A stretch of 64,000 bases of DNA, from assembly GCF_001544915.2 (NCBI RefSeq), contig NZ_FCOE02000006.1:186001-250000 (forward strand), in the 5' to 3' direction. The notes below the pieces were generated by a model that saw nothing but the letters and a program-made list of their open reading frames with translations, was not told the origin of the DNA and searched no databases. A program made the translations under genes and the position numbers. Source of the stretch: Caballeronia pedi. Its GTDB lineage: Bacteria; Pseudomonadota; Gammaproteobacteria; Burkholderiales; Burkholderiaceae. Positions 24,679 to 34,184 of the stretch are shown here, in pieces; within the stretch, counting starts at the first letter, position 1, and every line of letters begins with the position of its first letter.

Positions 24679-25584
24679 ATGACCAACCGCCGCGACTTCC
24701 TCCGCCTCGCCGCCGCCGCGCTCGCCACGCAAGCCACGCACGCCGCCGAACCGTCTCCGCAACCCATGCACAAACGCCCCATTCCCTCGACGAACGAGCC
24801 CTTGCCTGTCGTCGGTTGCGGCACCTGGCGCACCTTCGACGTCGCCGACGACCCCGCGCGCCGCCGCGAACTCGCCGAAGTCCTGCGCGTGCTCTTCGCC
24901 GCGGGCGGCTCGGTGATCGATTCATCGCCGATGTACGGCTCCTCCGAAGCCGTCGCGGGCGCGCTGCTCGCCCAATCGCACACGCGCGAAAAGGCGTTCA
25001 TCGCCACCAAGGTCTGGACCGATGGCCGCGCCGCCGGCATCGCGCAGATGGAGCAGTCGATGCGCCTGTGGCAAACCGATCGCATCGACCTGATGCAGAT
25101 TCACAACCTGCTCGACTGGCGCACGCATCTCGCCACCCTGCGCGACTGGAAAGCGGCCGGAAAAGTGCGCTACATCGGCGTGACGCATTACACGTCGAGC
25201 GCGTTTCCCCAGGTCGAAGCGGTGCTGCGTTCGGAGCGCATCGATTTCGTCCAGATCAACTACGCCGCCAACGATCGCGATGCCGAAGCGCGCCTGCTGC
25301 CGCTCGCCGCCGAACGCGGCGTCGCGGTTATCGTGAATCAGCCGTTCGGCGGTGGCTCGCTGCTCGCGAGCCTGCGCAACCGCCCGGTGCCCGCATTCGC
25401 CGGTGAACTCGGCTGCACCTCATGGGCACAGCTTCTGCTCAAGTTCGTGTTGGGCAACCCCGCCGTGACCTGCGTGATCCCCGGCACGGGACGGCCCGAA
25501 TACATGACCGACAACGCGCGCGCGGGCATCGGCGTCTATCCGGATGCCGCGATGAGACAACGCATCGCCGACGCGGTCGCGTAA
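24679..25584 (+). CDS. aldo/keto reductase with Tat signal
   Basis: This 301-aa NADPH-type oxidoreductase has a twin-arginine signal at residues 3-22 (NRRDFLRLAAAALATQ, cut after a THA motif), so it is probably folded in the cytoplasm and exported. The AKR tetrad is visible: Asp and Tyr in VIDSSPMYGSSE, Lys in ATKVW, His in LMQIHNLLDW. The cofactor-side motif VIPGTGRPEYMTDN is near the end. The start at 24679 puts the RR motif at residues 4-5, as expected; a longer frame from 24589 would bury it. The substrate is unknown. The DUF1810 gene follows ten bases later. Confidence 0.9.
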   Translation: MTNRRDFLRLAAAALATQATHAAEPSPQPMHKRPIPSTNEPLPVVGCGTWRTFDVADDPARRRELAEVLRVLFAAGGSVIDSSPMYGSSEAVAGALLAQSHTREKAFIATKVWTDGRAAGIAQMEQSMRLWQTDRIDLMQIHNLLDWRTHLATLRDWKAAGKVRYIGVTHYTSSAFPQVEAVLRSERIDFVQINYAANDRDAEARLLPLAAERGVAVIVNQPFGGGSLLASLRNRPVPAFAGELGCTSWAQLLLKFVLGNPAVTCVIPGTGRPEYMTDNARAGIGVYPDAAMRQRIADAVA

Positions 25585-25594
25585 GGAGCAAGCC

Positions 25595-26017
25595 ATGAGC
25601 GATCCCTTCAACCTGCAACGCTTCGTCGACGCGCAGGAAAGCGTCATCGACGATGTGCGCGCCGAGCTTTCGGCCGGTCGCAAGCGCACGCACTGGATGT
25701 GGTTCGTGTTCCCGCAGATCGCCGGTCTCGGGCACAGCGCGATGGCGCAACACTACGCGATTTCATCGCCCGACGAAGCGCGCGCCTATCTGGCGCATCC
25801 GGTGCTGGGCGCACGGCTCGTCGAGCTGACGCGCATCGTCGATGGCTTGCAGGGGCGCGGCGCCAGCGAGATCTTCGGCTATCCGGACGACATGAAATTT
25901 CATTCGTCGATGACCCTGTTCGCGCACATCGCCGACGCGCCGGAGGTCTTCGACGGCGCGCTGCGCCACTACTTCGCAGGCCAGCCCGACGACGCGACGC
26001 TCGCGCGCCTGCGCTGA
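25595..26017 (+). CDS. DUF1810-family protein
   Basis: This 140-aa cytoplasmic protein has the DUF1810 pattern: FNLQRFVDAQESVIDDVRAE, GRKRTHWMWFVFPQI, GLGHSAMAQHYAI, GARLVELTRIV, IFGYPDDMKFHSSMTLFA. The length is full. Function is unknown in this family (calpastatin-like in some annotations). It starts ten bases after the aldo/keto reductase with AAGGAGC before the ATG, so it is likely cotranscribed. Confidence 0.9.
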   Translation: MSDPFNLQRFVDAQESVIDDVRAELSAGRKRTHWMWFVFPQIAGLGHSAMAQHYAISSPDEARAYLAHPVLGARLVELTRIVDGLQGRGASEIFGYPDDMKFHSSMTLFAHIADAPEVFDGALRHYFAGQPDDATLARLR

Positions 26018-26071
26018 CGGGCATGACGGTTGCGCTTCACGGTGATCGATAGGTCCCGGGAGCCGAGCGTC

Positions 26072-26287
26072 ATGAGCACATCATTCAAGCTGCGCGATCA
26101 CGTCCGCTGGAACACGCCGCAAGGCGAGACGACGGGACATGTCGTGCGGATCGTCACCGAGCGCATGACGCTCGACGGACACACCGTCAATGCGTCGCAC
26201 GACGATCCGCACTACGAAGTCGAAAGCGACAAGAGCGGCAAGCGCGCCGTGCACAGGGCCGATGCGCTCACGCGGCTATCTCACTGA
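26072..26287 (+). CDS. DUF2945 (HVA1-like) small protein
   Basis: This 71-aa protein matches the DUF2945 pattern: FKLRDHVRWNTPQGETTGHV, then HASHDDPHYEVESDKSG-like and the terminal HRADALTRL. It is charged and soluble, of family-typical length; function is unknown, sometimes linked to stress. The ATG at 26072 follows GGGAG; the longer frame from 26030 lacks a site. Confidence 0.85.
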   Translation: MSTSFKLRDHVRWNTPQGETTGHVVRIVTERMTLDGHTVNASHDDPHYEVESDKSGKRAVHRADALTRLSH

Positions 26288-26468
26288 ATTTAGTATCGAA
26301 ATCCGCCTCGCCATGCGCCGTACGTTCGCACTTTTATAGTGCGCGCGGCGCAACCTGACACCGCTTCTGCAAAAACCCCGATTAACGTTCAAACTTCTAC
26401 CGCGCTGGAAGCTTGAATCGCGCATTGTCCATTGAAACAGTCTGCTCATCCTTTGAGGGAAACGAACA

Positions 26469-26906
26469 ATGAAATCGAAGCTCGTGGCACTGCTCGTTGC
26501 ATCGTCGGCACTCGGCCTGACTTCCACGGCATCCTACGCCCAGGTCGCGGGCGCGCAGCCGCTCGGGGTGACGGTCGAAGTTTCGACCGCCATCATCGAC
26601 GGCTGGAGCGTCAAGAAATCCGTCCTCAACAAGCCTGTCGTGAACGAACAGGGAGAGCGCGTCGGCGTGATCAACGACATCATCGTCGCGCCCGACAAGT
26701 CGGTTTCGTTCGCGATCATCGCGGCGAACAAGTTCCTGGGCGTCGCGCGTCACGATGTCGCGATTCCCATCGAGCAACTGGATGTGAAGGACGGCAAGTT
26801 CGTGCTCGCGGGCGCGACCAAGGACGCCATCAAGGCGCTGCCCGAGTTCCAGTACAACAAGGTGAAGGCGACGCCCAAGCCGCGCGCGGAATTCGAGCAT
26901 CATTGA
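26469..26906 (+). CDS. exported PRC-barrel domain protein
   Basis: This 145-aa protein has a signal peptide (about 1-25, ending SYAQ) and a PRC-barrel (about 50-125: VVNEQGERVGVINDIIVAPD, FAIIAANKFLGVARHDVAIP). The start follows GAGGGA. PRC barrels bind small ligands or partner proteins; exported single-domain copies are common in Burkholderiaceae and their role is unknown. It stands alone, with 180 bases of upstream DNA that probably carries its promoter. Confidence 0.85.
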   Translation: MKSKLVALLVASSALGLTSTASYAQVAGAQPLGVTVEVSTAIIDGWSVKKSVLNKPVVNEQGERVGVINDIIVAPDKSVSFAIIAANKFLGVARHDVAIPIEQLDVKDGKFVLAGATKDAIKALPEFQYNKVKATPKPRAEFEHH

Positions 26907-26976
26907 TGCATCGTTCGTTGTAAACCGGGGCGGCCGCGCGCCGCCTCTTTTCATGGCTGAAGCCCGGGAGCACGCG

Positions 26977-27969
26977 ATGTTCAACGCCCTCATGCTCGAC
27001 AAACAGGACGATCGCACCGTCGCGTCCATTCAGTCGATCGACGAATCCCGGCTCGCCTCACACGGCGGAGTCGACGTGCTCGTGCGCGTCGACTTCTCGA
27101 CGCTCAACTACAAGGACGGACTCGCGATCACGGGCAAGATCCCGGTCGTGCGCAAGTGGCCGATGGTGCCGGGCATCGACTTCGCGGGCGTCGTCGAAAC
27201 GAGTTCGCACCCGGATTACCAGCCCGGCGACAAGGTCGTGATGAACGGCTGGGGCGCGGGCGAAACGCATTGGGGCGGACTCGCGCAGAAGGCGCGCGTG
27301 CCGGGCGATCATCTGATCGCGCTGCCCGCGACCATCACCACACGCCAGGCGATGGCCGTCGGTACGGCGGGCTATACGGCGATGTTGTGCGTACAGGCGC
27401 TGGAAAAACACGGCGTCGCGACGCAAGACGGCGACGTTCTCGTGACGGGTGCGAACGGCGGCGTCGGCAGCTTCGCGGTCGCGATTCTGGCGAAACGCGG
27501 CTATCGCGTGATCGCGTCGACTGGCCGTCCCGAGGAAGCCGCGCGGCTGCGCGAACTGGGCGCGGCGGACATCGTCGAGCGCGCGACGCTGTCCGAGCCG
27601 GGCAAGCCGCTGCAGAAGGAGCGCTGGGCGGCGGCGGTCGATTGTGTCGGCAGCCACACGCTCGCCAATGTCTGCGCGAGCCTGCGCTACGGCGGCGCAG
27701 TGGCCGCGTGCGGCCTCGCGCAAGGTATGGATCTGCCCGCCACGGTCGCGCCGTTCATCCTGCGCGGCGTCGCGTTGCTGGGCGTGGACAGCGTCTACGT
27801 GCCGCGCGAACGGCGTGTCGCGGCGTGGCAGGCAATTGCCGATGAAGTGCCGGTCGCGACCATCGAGCGCGTCGCGACCACCATCACGCTCGCCGATGCG
27901 CCCGAAGCCGCCGCGCGTTTGCTGCGCGGCGAGATCAAGGGGCGCGTGATCGTCGATGTGAACGCGTAG
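26977..27969 (+). CDS. acuI: AcuI/YhdH-type quinone or acryloyl-CoA reductase
   Basis: This 330-aa NADPH-dependent MDR-family reductase has the typical start MFNALMLDKQDDRTV, SFTLNYKDGLAITGK-like (here FSTLNYKDGLAITGK), PGIDFAGVV, GWGAGETHWGGLAQKARV, and the NADP motif TGANGGVGSFAVAILAKRGY. It lacks zinc ligands, as AcuI does. It reduces acryloyl-CoA to propionyl-CoA in characterised relatives. The ATG at 26977 follows GGGAG; an upstream ATG at 26953 does not. It converges on the chemoreceptor gene with a seven-base gap. Confidence 0.88.
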   Translation: MFNALMLDKQDDRTVASIQSIDESRLASHGGVDVLVRVDFSTLNYKDGLAITGKIPVVRKWPMVPGIDFAGVVETSSHPDYQPGDKVVMNGWGAGETHWGGLAQKARVPGDHLIALPATITTRQAMAVGTAGYTAMLCVQALEKHGVATQDGDVLVTGANGGVGSFAVAILAKRGYRVIASTGRPEEAARLRELGAADIVERATLSEPGKPLQKERWAAAVDCVGSHTLANVCASLRYGGAVAACGLAQGMDLPATVAPFILRGVALLGVDSVYVPRERRVAAWQAIADEVPVATIERVATTITLADAPEAAARLLRGEIKGRVIVDVNA

Positions 27970-27976
27970 ACGCGCG

Positions 27977-29653
27977 TCAGAAGGTGCTCCAGCCGTCGCC
28001 GCTGGCGACCTTCGCCACCTGAACCCGCGTCACGCGAGGCGCGGCCTTCGCGCGCGGCGCGGTCGCAGCGTGCGCGGTGAACGCAGCCGCCGCGCCCTGC
28101 ACCGTGAAAAACGCCACCGCTTCGTTGAGCCTGCGTCCCTGCTCTTCGAGCGAAGTGGCCGCCGCCGCCGCTTCCTCGACCAGCGCCGCGTTCTGCTGCG
28201 TGACTTCGTCCATCTGCGTGATCGCCTGATTCACCTGCTCGATGCCGCGTCCCTGTTCCACCGACGCCGCCGCGATCTCCTCCATGATGTCCGTCACCCG
28301 CGCGACGGCCTGCGTGACTTCGGCCATCGTCGTGCCCGCTTCACCTGCCAGCACGGAGCCGTCGCGCACCTTGGCGGTGGAATCGGCGATCAGTTCCTTG
28401 ATTTCCTTGGCCGCCGTCGACGAGCGCTGCGCGAGGCTGCGCACTTCGCTCGCGACCACCGCGAAACCCCGGCCCTGCTCGCCCGCGCGCGCCGCCTCGA
28501 CGGCTGCGTTGAGCGCGAGGATGTTCGTCTGGAAGGCGATGCCTTCGATGATTCCGGTGATCTCGGCGATCTTGCCGGAGCTGTCGCTGATGCCGTTCAT
28601 CGTATCGACCACGCGGCCCACCACATCGCTGCCCTTCTTCGCGATATCCGACGCATTCGATGCGAGCGTGCTCGCCTGCTGCGCGTTCTCGGCGTTCTGA
28701 CGCACCGTCGATGTCAATTCTTCCATGCTCGCCGCCGTTTCCTGCAAGGACGCGGCCTGTTCTTCGGTGCGCTGGCTCAGATCGGTATTGCCGGTCGCGA
28801 GCTCCTTCGCCGCGCCGCCGACCGCGCCGCTGCTTTCGCGCACGCGGCTGACGGTTTCGGTGAGGCGCGTGTTCATGGTGGCGAGCGCGCGCAGCAGATC
28901 GCCGGTTTCGTCGGTCGTTTCCGCGACGATATGGCTCGTCAGATCGCCACGCGCCACGGTTTGCGCGATGCCGACCGCCTCGCCGATCGGCGTCGTGATC
29001 GAGCGCGTGATCGCGATGCCCGCACCCACCGCGAACAGCGCCGCCGCCGCGCACAGCGCGATCAGCACGTTGCGCTGCGTCTCGTAGTTGGCCTGGTAGT
29101 CGCGCACGATTTCCTCGCGGCGCGTGGCCGTGTAGCTGGCGTAATCATCGGTGGCCTTGACCAGTTGCGCGAGCAGCGGACGGCATTCGTCGTCCATTCT
29201 GACGATCGCCTCGTCGTGCTTGCCCGCGAGCGCGAGTCCGACGATGCCCGTCGCGACCGGCCCGTACAGCGTCTCCACGCGCGCCATCTCGGCGACGAGG
29301 CTGCGGGCCTTCTCGTTCGTGTCGGTCGCATTGGTGACCATGTCCTTCAATTGCCGCAATCGCGCCTGCACGTCCTCGTGCGCGCGCGTGACTTCGGCTT
29401 TTTCGAGTTCGAGGTCGGCGGGCTTCGTGACCAGCACGAGATTGCGCGCCGCGATCGCCCGCCGGTCGACGGCGGTGCGGATCTGCCCGGCCACATCGGC
29501 GCGGGCGTTGATGCCGTTCACGTAGTGGACGAAGCCGTCTGTCGCGTGGGACAACGCGCGCAGCGACATGCCTGCAACCAGCACGACCAGTACGGCGAGA
29601 ATGCCAAATCCCGCGATCAGCCTGTTTTTGATCGTGATGTTCTTGAGGTTCAT
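27977..29653 (-). CDS. methyl-accepting chemotaxis protein with CheR-docking tail
   Basis: This 558-aa chemoreceptor has membrane segments at about 10-30 and 190-210, a helical periplasmic ligand domain of the four-helix-bundle type between them, a HAMP domain (about 212-265; [20 protein letters not shown]) and a signalling domain with the tip [20 protein letters not shown]. The C-terminus ends GWSTF, an xWxxF pentapeptide like NWETF that tethers CheR in high-abundance receptors. The ATG at 29653 gives the usual [16 protein letters not shown] start. The ligand is unknown and no other che genes are near. Confidence 0.93.
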   Translation of the reverse strand: MNLKNITIKNRLIAGFGILAVLVVLVAGMSLRALSHATDGFVHYVNGINARADVAGQIRTAVDRRAIAARNLVLVTKPADLELEKAEVTRAHEDVQARLRQLKDMVTNATDTNEKARSLVAEMARVETLYGPVATGIVGLALAGKHDEAIVRMDDECRPLLAQLVKATDDYASYTATRREEIVRDYQANYETQRNVLIALCAAAALFAVGAGIAITRSITTPIGEAVGIAQTVARGDLTSHIVAETTDETGDLLRALATMNTRLTETVSRVRESSGAVGGAAKELATGNTDLSQRTEEQAASLQETAASMEELTSTVRQNAENAQQASTLASNASDIAKKGSDVVGRVVDTMNGISDSSGKIAEITGIIEGIAFQTNILALNAAVEAARAGEQGRGFAVVASEVRSLAQRSSTAAKEIKELIADSTAKVRDGSVLAGEAGTTMAEVTQAVARVTDIMEEIAAASVEQGRGIEQVNQAITQMDEVTQQNAALVEEAAAAATSLEEQGRRLNEAVAFFTVQGAAAAFTAHAATAPRAKAAPRVTRVQVAKVASGDGWSTF

Positions 29654-29873
29654 GTTTTGGGTTCTCTCAGGGGTCCGTTCGGTGGACATACGGCGCCATT
29701 ATTCCGCGCGTGAAGCGCGGCGCTCTTCTTGCTGATTACGGCGGGCCAGTTCCAGACTGAAGGGAAAAGATGCAAATGGTCTGCATTTTGTCCACGTCCA
29801 CCGGTAATACCGCTACCATCCACGACGAGAGTCCTGAGCAAGCCTTACCTTTCTCTTACACATTCGATTGCCG

Positions 29874-31130
29874 ATGCCCGATTTCCTCGCCTACCGCACA
29901 CCCGAATTCGACGCTGCGCTCGCGGCGCTACCGCCCACCCCGACGACCGCACTCGCCACCGACGAGCCTTACTGGGCGGCGGTGCGCGGCCTGTGGCGCC
30001 ACTCGGACGCGCTGATCAATCTGGAGAACGGCTTCTGGGGCGCGATGACCGAGCCGGTGAAGGCGATGTTCCATCACTGGACCGAGCGCGTGAACCGCGA
30101 GACGACGCTGCTGATCCGCCCGCATCTGATGACGCTGTATCAGGGCCTGCGCGAACGCCTCGCAGCGGCGATGGGCTGCGCGGTCGAGGAAATCGAACTG
30201 ACGCGCAACGCGACGGAAGCACTGCTCGCGCTGATCAGCGGCTACAACCGTCTCGCGCCGGGCGACACCGTGCTCTACAGCGATCTCGATTACCCGTGCG
30301 GCAAGGACGCGATGGAATGGCTGCGCGAGCGGCGCGGCGTGACGCCCGTGCGCCTGACGATGCCCGAGCCCGCGACGCGCGAAGCGGTGCTCGAAACCTA
30401 CGCGCGTGCGCTGCGCGAACATCCACGCACGCGGCTCGTGCTGCTCTCGCACGTATGCTTCGCGACGGGCCTCGTGCTGCCGGTCGCCGAACTGTCGGAT
30501 ATGGCTAAGGCAGCGGGCGCGGACGTGATCGTCGATGCCGCGCATTCGTGGGGGCAACTGGACTTCGACGTGCCCGGCCTGCACGCGCCATTCGCCGCGC
30601 TCAACCTGCACAAGTGGATCGGCGCGCCGCTCGGCTGCGGCGCAATCTACATCCGCAAGGGAGATCTTGCGTCGATCGATCCGTATCTCGGCGACCGCAC
30701 CTGGCCCGCCGACGATATCCGCGCGCGCGTGCATACCGGCTCGCCGAACTTCGCCGCGTGGTTCACGCTGCCGGCCGCGCTGGAAGTGCACGGGGCGATC
30801 GGTGCGAAGGCGAAGGAAGCGCGCCTGCGCGCCTTGCGCGATGCGTGGGCGGAACCGGCGCGCGCGCTGCCCGGCGTGCAGATCATGACGCCGCCCGACC
30901 CGACGATGACCGCCGGCATCACCGCCTTCCGGCTGAACGGATGCGCGACCAAAGCGGGCTGCGACGCGATCGTCGCCGCGCTGCGCGACCGCTTCGGCGT
31001 GTTCACGGTGACGCGTCCCGGTCCCGACGCGGGCGAAGTCGTGCGCGTGACGCCCGCGCTGTTTTCCCGCATCTCGGATGCGCAGCGGCTGCTCGAAGGC
31101 ATCGCGACGCTATCGCGCGAGCTGAAGTAG
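29874..31130 (+). CDS. class V aminotransferase-fold PLP enzyme
   Basis: This 418-aa PLP enzyme is of the isopenicillin-N epimerase / cysteine desulfurase-like class. It shows ENGFWGAMTEPV near the start, TRNATEALLALI, DLDYPCGKDAMEWL, DAAHSWGQLDFDV (cofactor Asp and His) and NLHKWIGAPLGCGAI with the Schiff-base Lys. The first ATG is at 29874. The reaction is unknown; desulfurase or epimerase activity cannot be separated by eye. It converges on the sirtuin gene with a three-base gap. Confidence 0.85.
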   Translation: MPDFLAYRTPEFDAALAALPPTPTTALATDEPYWAAVRGLWRHSDALINLENGFWGAMTEPVKAMFHHWTERVNRETTLLIRPHLMTLYQGLRERLAAAMGCAVEEIELTRNATEALLALISGYNRLAPGDTVLYSDLDYPCGKDAMEWLRERRGVTPVRLTMPEPATREAVLETYARALREHPRTRLVLLSHVCFATGLVLPVAELSDMAKAAGADVIVDAAHSWGQLDFDVPGLHAPFAALNLHKWIGAPLGCGAIYIRKGDLASIDPYLGDRTWPADDIRARVHTGSPNFAAWFTLPAALEVHGAIGAKAKEARLRALRDAWAEPARALPGVQIMTPPDPTMTAGITAFRLNGCATKAGCDAIVAALRDRFGVFTVTRPGPDAGEVVRVTPALFSRISDAQRLLEGIATLSRELK

Positions 31131-31133
31131 CGG

Positions 31134-31964
31134 CTAACCCGCGACCGGCCGCGCGTCGAGGCGCTCGATCAGACCTTCGAGCGCCGTCGAGCACGGCGCT
31201 TCGACTTTGAGCGCGAGCAGCGCGTCGGCGCGCGTCTTGCCGATATTGATCGCCGCGATCGGCTTGCCGCTCTTCGCGGCCCATTCGCAGAAGCGGTAGC
31301 CCGAATACACCATCAGCGACGAGCCGACGACCAGCATCGCGTCGGCGGCTTCCAGCGAGCGCGCCGCGTCGTCGACGAGCGCGCGCGGCACGCTCTCGCC
31401 GAAGAACACCACGTCGGGCTTGAGCACGCCGCCGCAGCGCGTGCAGCCGGGCACATCGAACGCGGCGAAATCGAGATCCTCGATGTGCGCGTCGCCGTCC
31501 GGCACGGCGGGCGCCGTATGGCCGACGAAGTCCGGATTCGCCGCTTCCAGCAAACGCTGCACCGCCGCGCGCGTATGACGCTCGCCGCATTCGATGCAGC
31601 GCACCCGGCCGATATTGCCGTGCAGTTCGATCACATCGGGATTGCCCGCGCGCGTGTGCAGCCCGTCGACATTCTGCGTAACCAGCCGAAGCACCCGCGA
31701 ACGCGCCGCCAGCGCCCGCAGCGCGTGATGCGCGCCGTTCGGCTGGGCGCTCGCGACCACCGGCCAGCCGATCAGACTGCGCGCCCAGTAACGTCGCCGG
31801 GCATAGTCCGAGCCGAGGAAATCCTTCAGCAGAATGGGCGCACGGCCCGTGCGCTCGCCTTCGCGGTCGCGATAACAGGGAATGCCCGACTCCGTGCTGA
31901 TGCCCGCGCCCGAAAGCACGAACAGCCGCGGATACCGCTCGACGAATTCATGAAGCTGCTGCAC
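31134..31964 (-). CDS. Sir2-family NAD-dependent protein deacylase
   Basis: This 276-aa sirtuin has GAGISTESGIPCYRD, QNVDGLHTRAG, the catalytic-His region ELHGNIGRV, four zinc cysteines in CIECGERH and CTRCGGVLKP, VVFFGESVP, and MLVVGSSLMVYSG and AINIGKTRAD near the end. It would remove acyl groups from lysines using NAD. The class (SIRT4-like lipoamidase or CobB-like) is not decided; the YRD replacing FRD suggests the SIRT4-like branch. Confidence 0.9.
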   Translation of the reverse strand: MQQLHEFVERYPRLFVLSGAGISTESGIPCYRDREGERTGRAPILLKDFLGSDYARRRYWARSLIGWPVVASAQPNGAHHALRALAARSRVLRLVTQNVDGLHTRAGNPDVIELHGNIGRVRCIECGERHTRAAVQRLLEAANPDFVGHTAPAVPDGDAHIEDLDFAAFDVPGCTRCGGVLKPDVVFFGESVPRALVDDAARSLEAADAMLVVGSSLMVYSGYRFCEWAAKSGKPIAAINIGKTRADALLALKVEAPCSTALEGLIERLDARPVAG

Positions 31965-32072
31965 GGGCCGTCCTTTTTGTGCGTTTTGCGGGGTTCGCTC
32001 TCGTGGAAATATAAGGCGAAACCGCGCGCGCCGCTGATCGCCTCTCTGGCCTTACCACTTTTACAATATTTA

Positions 32073-32107
32073 AATTGGCTTGACCAAATCCGTTGGCATC
32101 GTTAGAT
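32073..32107 (+). promoter_or_regulatory. promoter with overlapping GntR-like operator
   Basis: A -35 TTGACC (32080-32085) and -10 TAGATT (32103-32108) are spaced by 17 bases. Overlapping the -35 is ATTGGCTTGACCAAAT (32073-32088), close to the TTGGT-N-ACCAA form bound by FCD-type GntR regulators of sugar-acid genes. Placed 60 bases upstream of the zinc dehydrogenase; the regulator gene is not in the window. Confidence 0.5.
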
Positions 32108-32147
32108 TGTCGAACGCCCCATTCCAAAGACTCCACGAGACAAGAGC

Positions 32148-33158
32148 ATGCTGACCGTCATTTGCGAAACGCCCGGAACCCTGAAAGCCGAACAGCGCGA
32201 GAAGCCGCAGCGCGGCGACAACGAAGTGCTGCTGCGCGTGAAGCGCGTCGGCGTCTGCGGCACCGATCTGCACATCTTCACGGGCAATCAGCCGTATCTT
32301 TCGTATCCGCGCGTGATGGGCCACGAACTCTCCGGCGTGATCGAGGAAGCGGACCCGGCGAGCGGCCTGAAGGCGGGCGACACGGTCTACGTGATGCCCT
32401 ATCTCTCGTGCGGCAAGTGCATCGCGTGCCGTCAGGGCAAGACCAATTGCTGCGTGAATATCCAGGTGCTCGGCGTGCATCGCGACGGCGCGTTCACGGA
32501 ATATCTGAATCTGCCCGCGCAGTTCGTCCACAAGGCCGAGGGCGTCACGCTCGATCAGGCCGCGATGATCGAATTTCTCGCGATCGGTGCGCACGCCGTA
32601 CGCCGCGCGGACGTGAAGCCGGGCCAGCGCGTGCTGGTTGTCGGCACGGGTCCGATCGGCATGGCGGCCATCACGTTCTCGCGCCTGCGCGGGGCGAACG
32701 TCACCGCGCTCGACACGCGCGAAGACCGCCTCGCCTTCTGCAAGCGCGAACTGAAAGTAGACGCGACCGTGCAGATCGGCGAACGCGACAAGGAAACCTT
32801 GTCGACGCTCACGAACGGCGAATTCTTCGACGTGGTGTTCGACGCGACCGGCAACTCGCGCGCGATGGAACGCGGCTTCGAGTTCATCGCGCATGGCGGG
32901 AAGTATGTGCTGGTGTCGATCGTGCCGGACCGCATCTCGTTCGCCGATCCGGAGTTTCACAAGCGCGAAGCGACGCTGCTCGCCAGCCGCAACGCGACGC
33001 CCGAGGACTTCGAGACCGTGCTCGCCGCGATGCGCAAGGGCGAAGTCCCGACCGATGCGCTCAACACGCATCGTCTGACGCTTGCCGACGTGCCCGAACG
33101 ATTCTCGTCGCTGCTCGATCCGAAGGCGGGCGTCGTGAAGGCGATCGTCGAGTGCTGA
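32148..33158 (+). CDS. zinc-dependent alcohol dehydrogenase, RspB/LgoD-like
   Basis: This 336-aa MDR-family dehydrogenase has a catalytic zinc site (VGVCGTDLHIFTGNQP, GHELSG), the structural zinc lobe (SCGKCIACRQGKTNCC) and the NAD motif VVGTGPIGMAA followed by an acidic residue (LDTRED), which favours NAD over NADP. The sequence resembles RspB and L-galactonate dehydrogenases, so oxidation of a sugar acid is likely. A GntR-type operator upstream fits sugar-acid control. It stands alone and converges on the GFA gene. Confidence 0.85.
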   Translation: MLTVICETPGTLKAEQREKPQRGDNEVLLRVKRVGVCGTDLHIFTGNQPYLSYPRVMGHELSGVIEEADPASGLKAGDTVYVMPYLSCGKCIACRQGKTNCCVNIQVLGVHRDGAFTEYLNLPAQFVHKAEGVTLDQAAMIEFLAIGAHAVRRADVKPGQRVLVVGTGPIGMAAITFSRLRGANVTALDTREDRLAFCKRELKVDATVQIGERDKETLSTLTNGEFFDVVFDATGNSRAMERGFEFIAHGGKYVLVSIVPDRISFADPEFHKREATLLASRNATPEDFETVLAAMRKGEVPTDALNTHRLTLADVPERFSSLLDPKAGVVKAIVEC

Positions 33159-33166
33159 AGGTCTGA

Positions 33167-33565
33167 TCAGGGCGCGCCGCGTGCGTAGCGCGGCCGCCCC
33201 TGCGCGTCGTGCCACGGCTCGGCGCTTCTGCACCAGATTTCGTACTGCGGCGGATACAACCCGATTTCATCGAAGATGCCGGTCGGCACTTCGATCTCGT
33301 CGACGCCGTCGAACGCCAGATACACCGGCGAGCCGCATACCGGGCAATGGTGCCGCTTGCCCGTCGCGGAACTCGCCCACGCGGCGGTGTCGCCCGACAC
33401 CTGAAACGCCGCGCGCGGAAAAATCGCATAGACGCCGAACGGCGCGCCGTGGATGCGCCGGCACGTCATGCAATGGCACAGGTTCACTTCCTTCGGCTCG
33501 CCCGTGACGCGCACGCGCACCGCGCCGCAGGCGCATCCGCCTTCGTGGATCGGCTGAGCGGTCAT
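33167..33565 (-). CDS. GFA-family (glutathione-dependent formaldehyde-activating-like) protein
   Basis: This 132-aa zinc protein has the GFA cysteine set: GGCACGAVRV, LCHCMTCRRIHGAPF and HHCPVCGSPVYL. The fold binds two zinc ions. Most small GFA proteins are annotated by name only and few act on formaldehyde. It converges on the zinc dehydrogenase gene and no formaldehyde genes are nearby. Confidence 0.88.
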   Translation of the reverse strand: MTAQPIHEGGCACGAVRVRVTGEPKEVNLCHCMTCRRIHGAPFGVYAIFPRAAFQVSGDTAAWASSATGKRHHCPVCGSPVYLAFDGVDEIEVPTGIFDEIGLYPPQYEIWCRSAEPWHDAQGRPRYARGAP

Positions 33566-33623
33566 GGGCCGTTGCTCCCGCGTATCGCTGCGCGCCCTGA
33601 GTCGCCCGGGCGCGCAGCGAGGT

Positions 33624-34184
33624 TCATCGCGTGAAGTAGCCGCGGTTCTGCATGCATTCGCTGTAGGCGCGCCAGTAGCGCGTCATCGGCGGCTCGGGCG
33701 GCGGCAGCGGCGGCATCTTCATGTCGCCGCCGTAGATCGCGTCGGATGCGCCGGACGCGCCGGCCGCCATCGATGCCGGCATCGCGGGCATGCCGGGCAT
33801 CGCGCCGGACGCGCCAGGCAGCCCGTTGGCGCCCGACACCCGCCCCGGCGGCAAGGCCGACGCCGCGATCGCCGCCGATGCGGGCGACGCGGCCGAGGCC
33901 GCGAGCGCACCCGATGCACCCGATGCGCCCGGCGGCAACGGCGGTTCGACCGCACGCGGCGGCGTGAGCACGCGCGTTTCGCGCTGGGCATCACGCGGCG
34001 GCGTTTGCGATTCGCGCGCCATGTTCACTTTCGTCGTCTGGTTGGCGTAGCCGTAGCAGGCGGCGTTATCGACCGATTGCTGCCACGTGCTCTGGCTGCG
34101 TCCGGGCACGGTCAGCGGCTGTTGCGCGAAGGCACTGCTACACGCCGCTAGCAAGGCGATTCCCGCGTAAGTGGAAGGTCTCAT
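33624..34184 (-). CDS. exported Gly/Ala/Ser-rich protein with collagen-like repeats
   Basis: This 186-aa protein has a signal peptide (about 1-20, SSAFAQ), then a mature region with one Cys, followed by a low-complexity block (about 85-160) of GASGASGA, AASAASPASAA and MPGMPAMPASM units, and a C-terminal MTRYWRAYSECMQNRGYF with a second Cys. The two outer segments resemble small outer-membrane-associated proteins; the repeat could be a flexible linker. The start at 34184 is preferred because it alone gives a signal peptide. Function unknown. Confidence 0.7.
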   Translation of the reverse strand: MRPSTYAGIALLAACSSAFAQQPLTVPGRSQSTWQQSVDNAACYGYANQTTKVNMARESQTPPRDAQRETRVLTPPRAVEPPLPPGASGASGALAASAASPASAAIAASALPPGRVSGANGLPGASGAMPGMPAMPASMAAGASGASDAIYGGDMKMPPLPPPEPPMTRYWRAYSECMQNRGYFTR

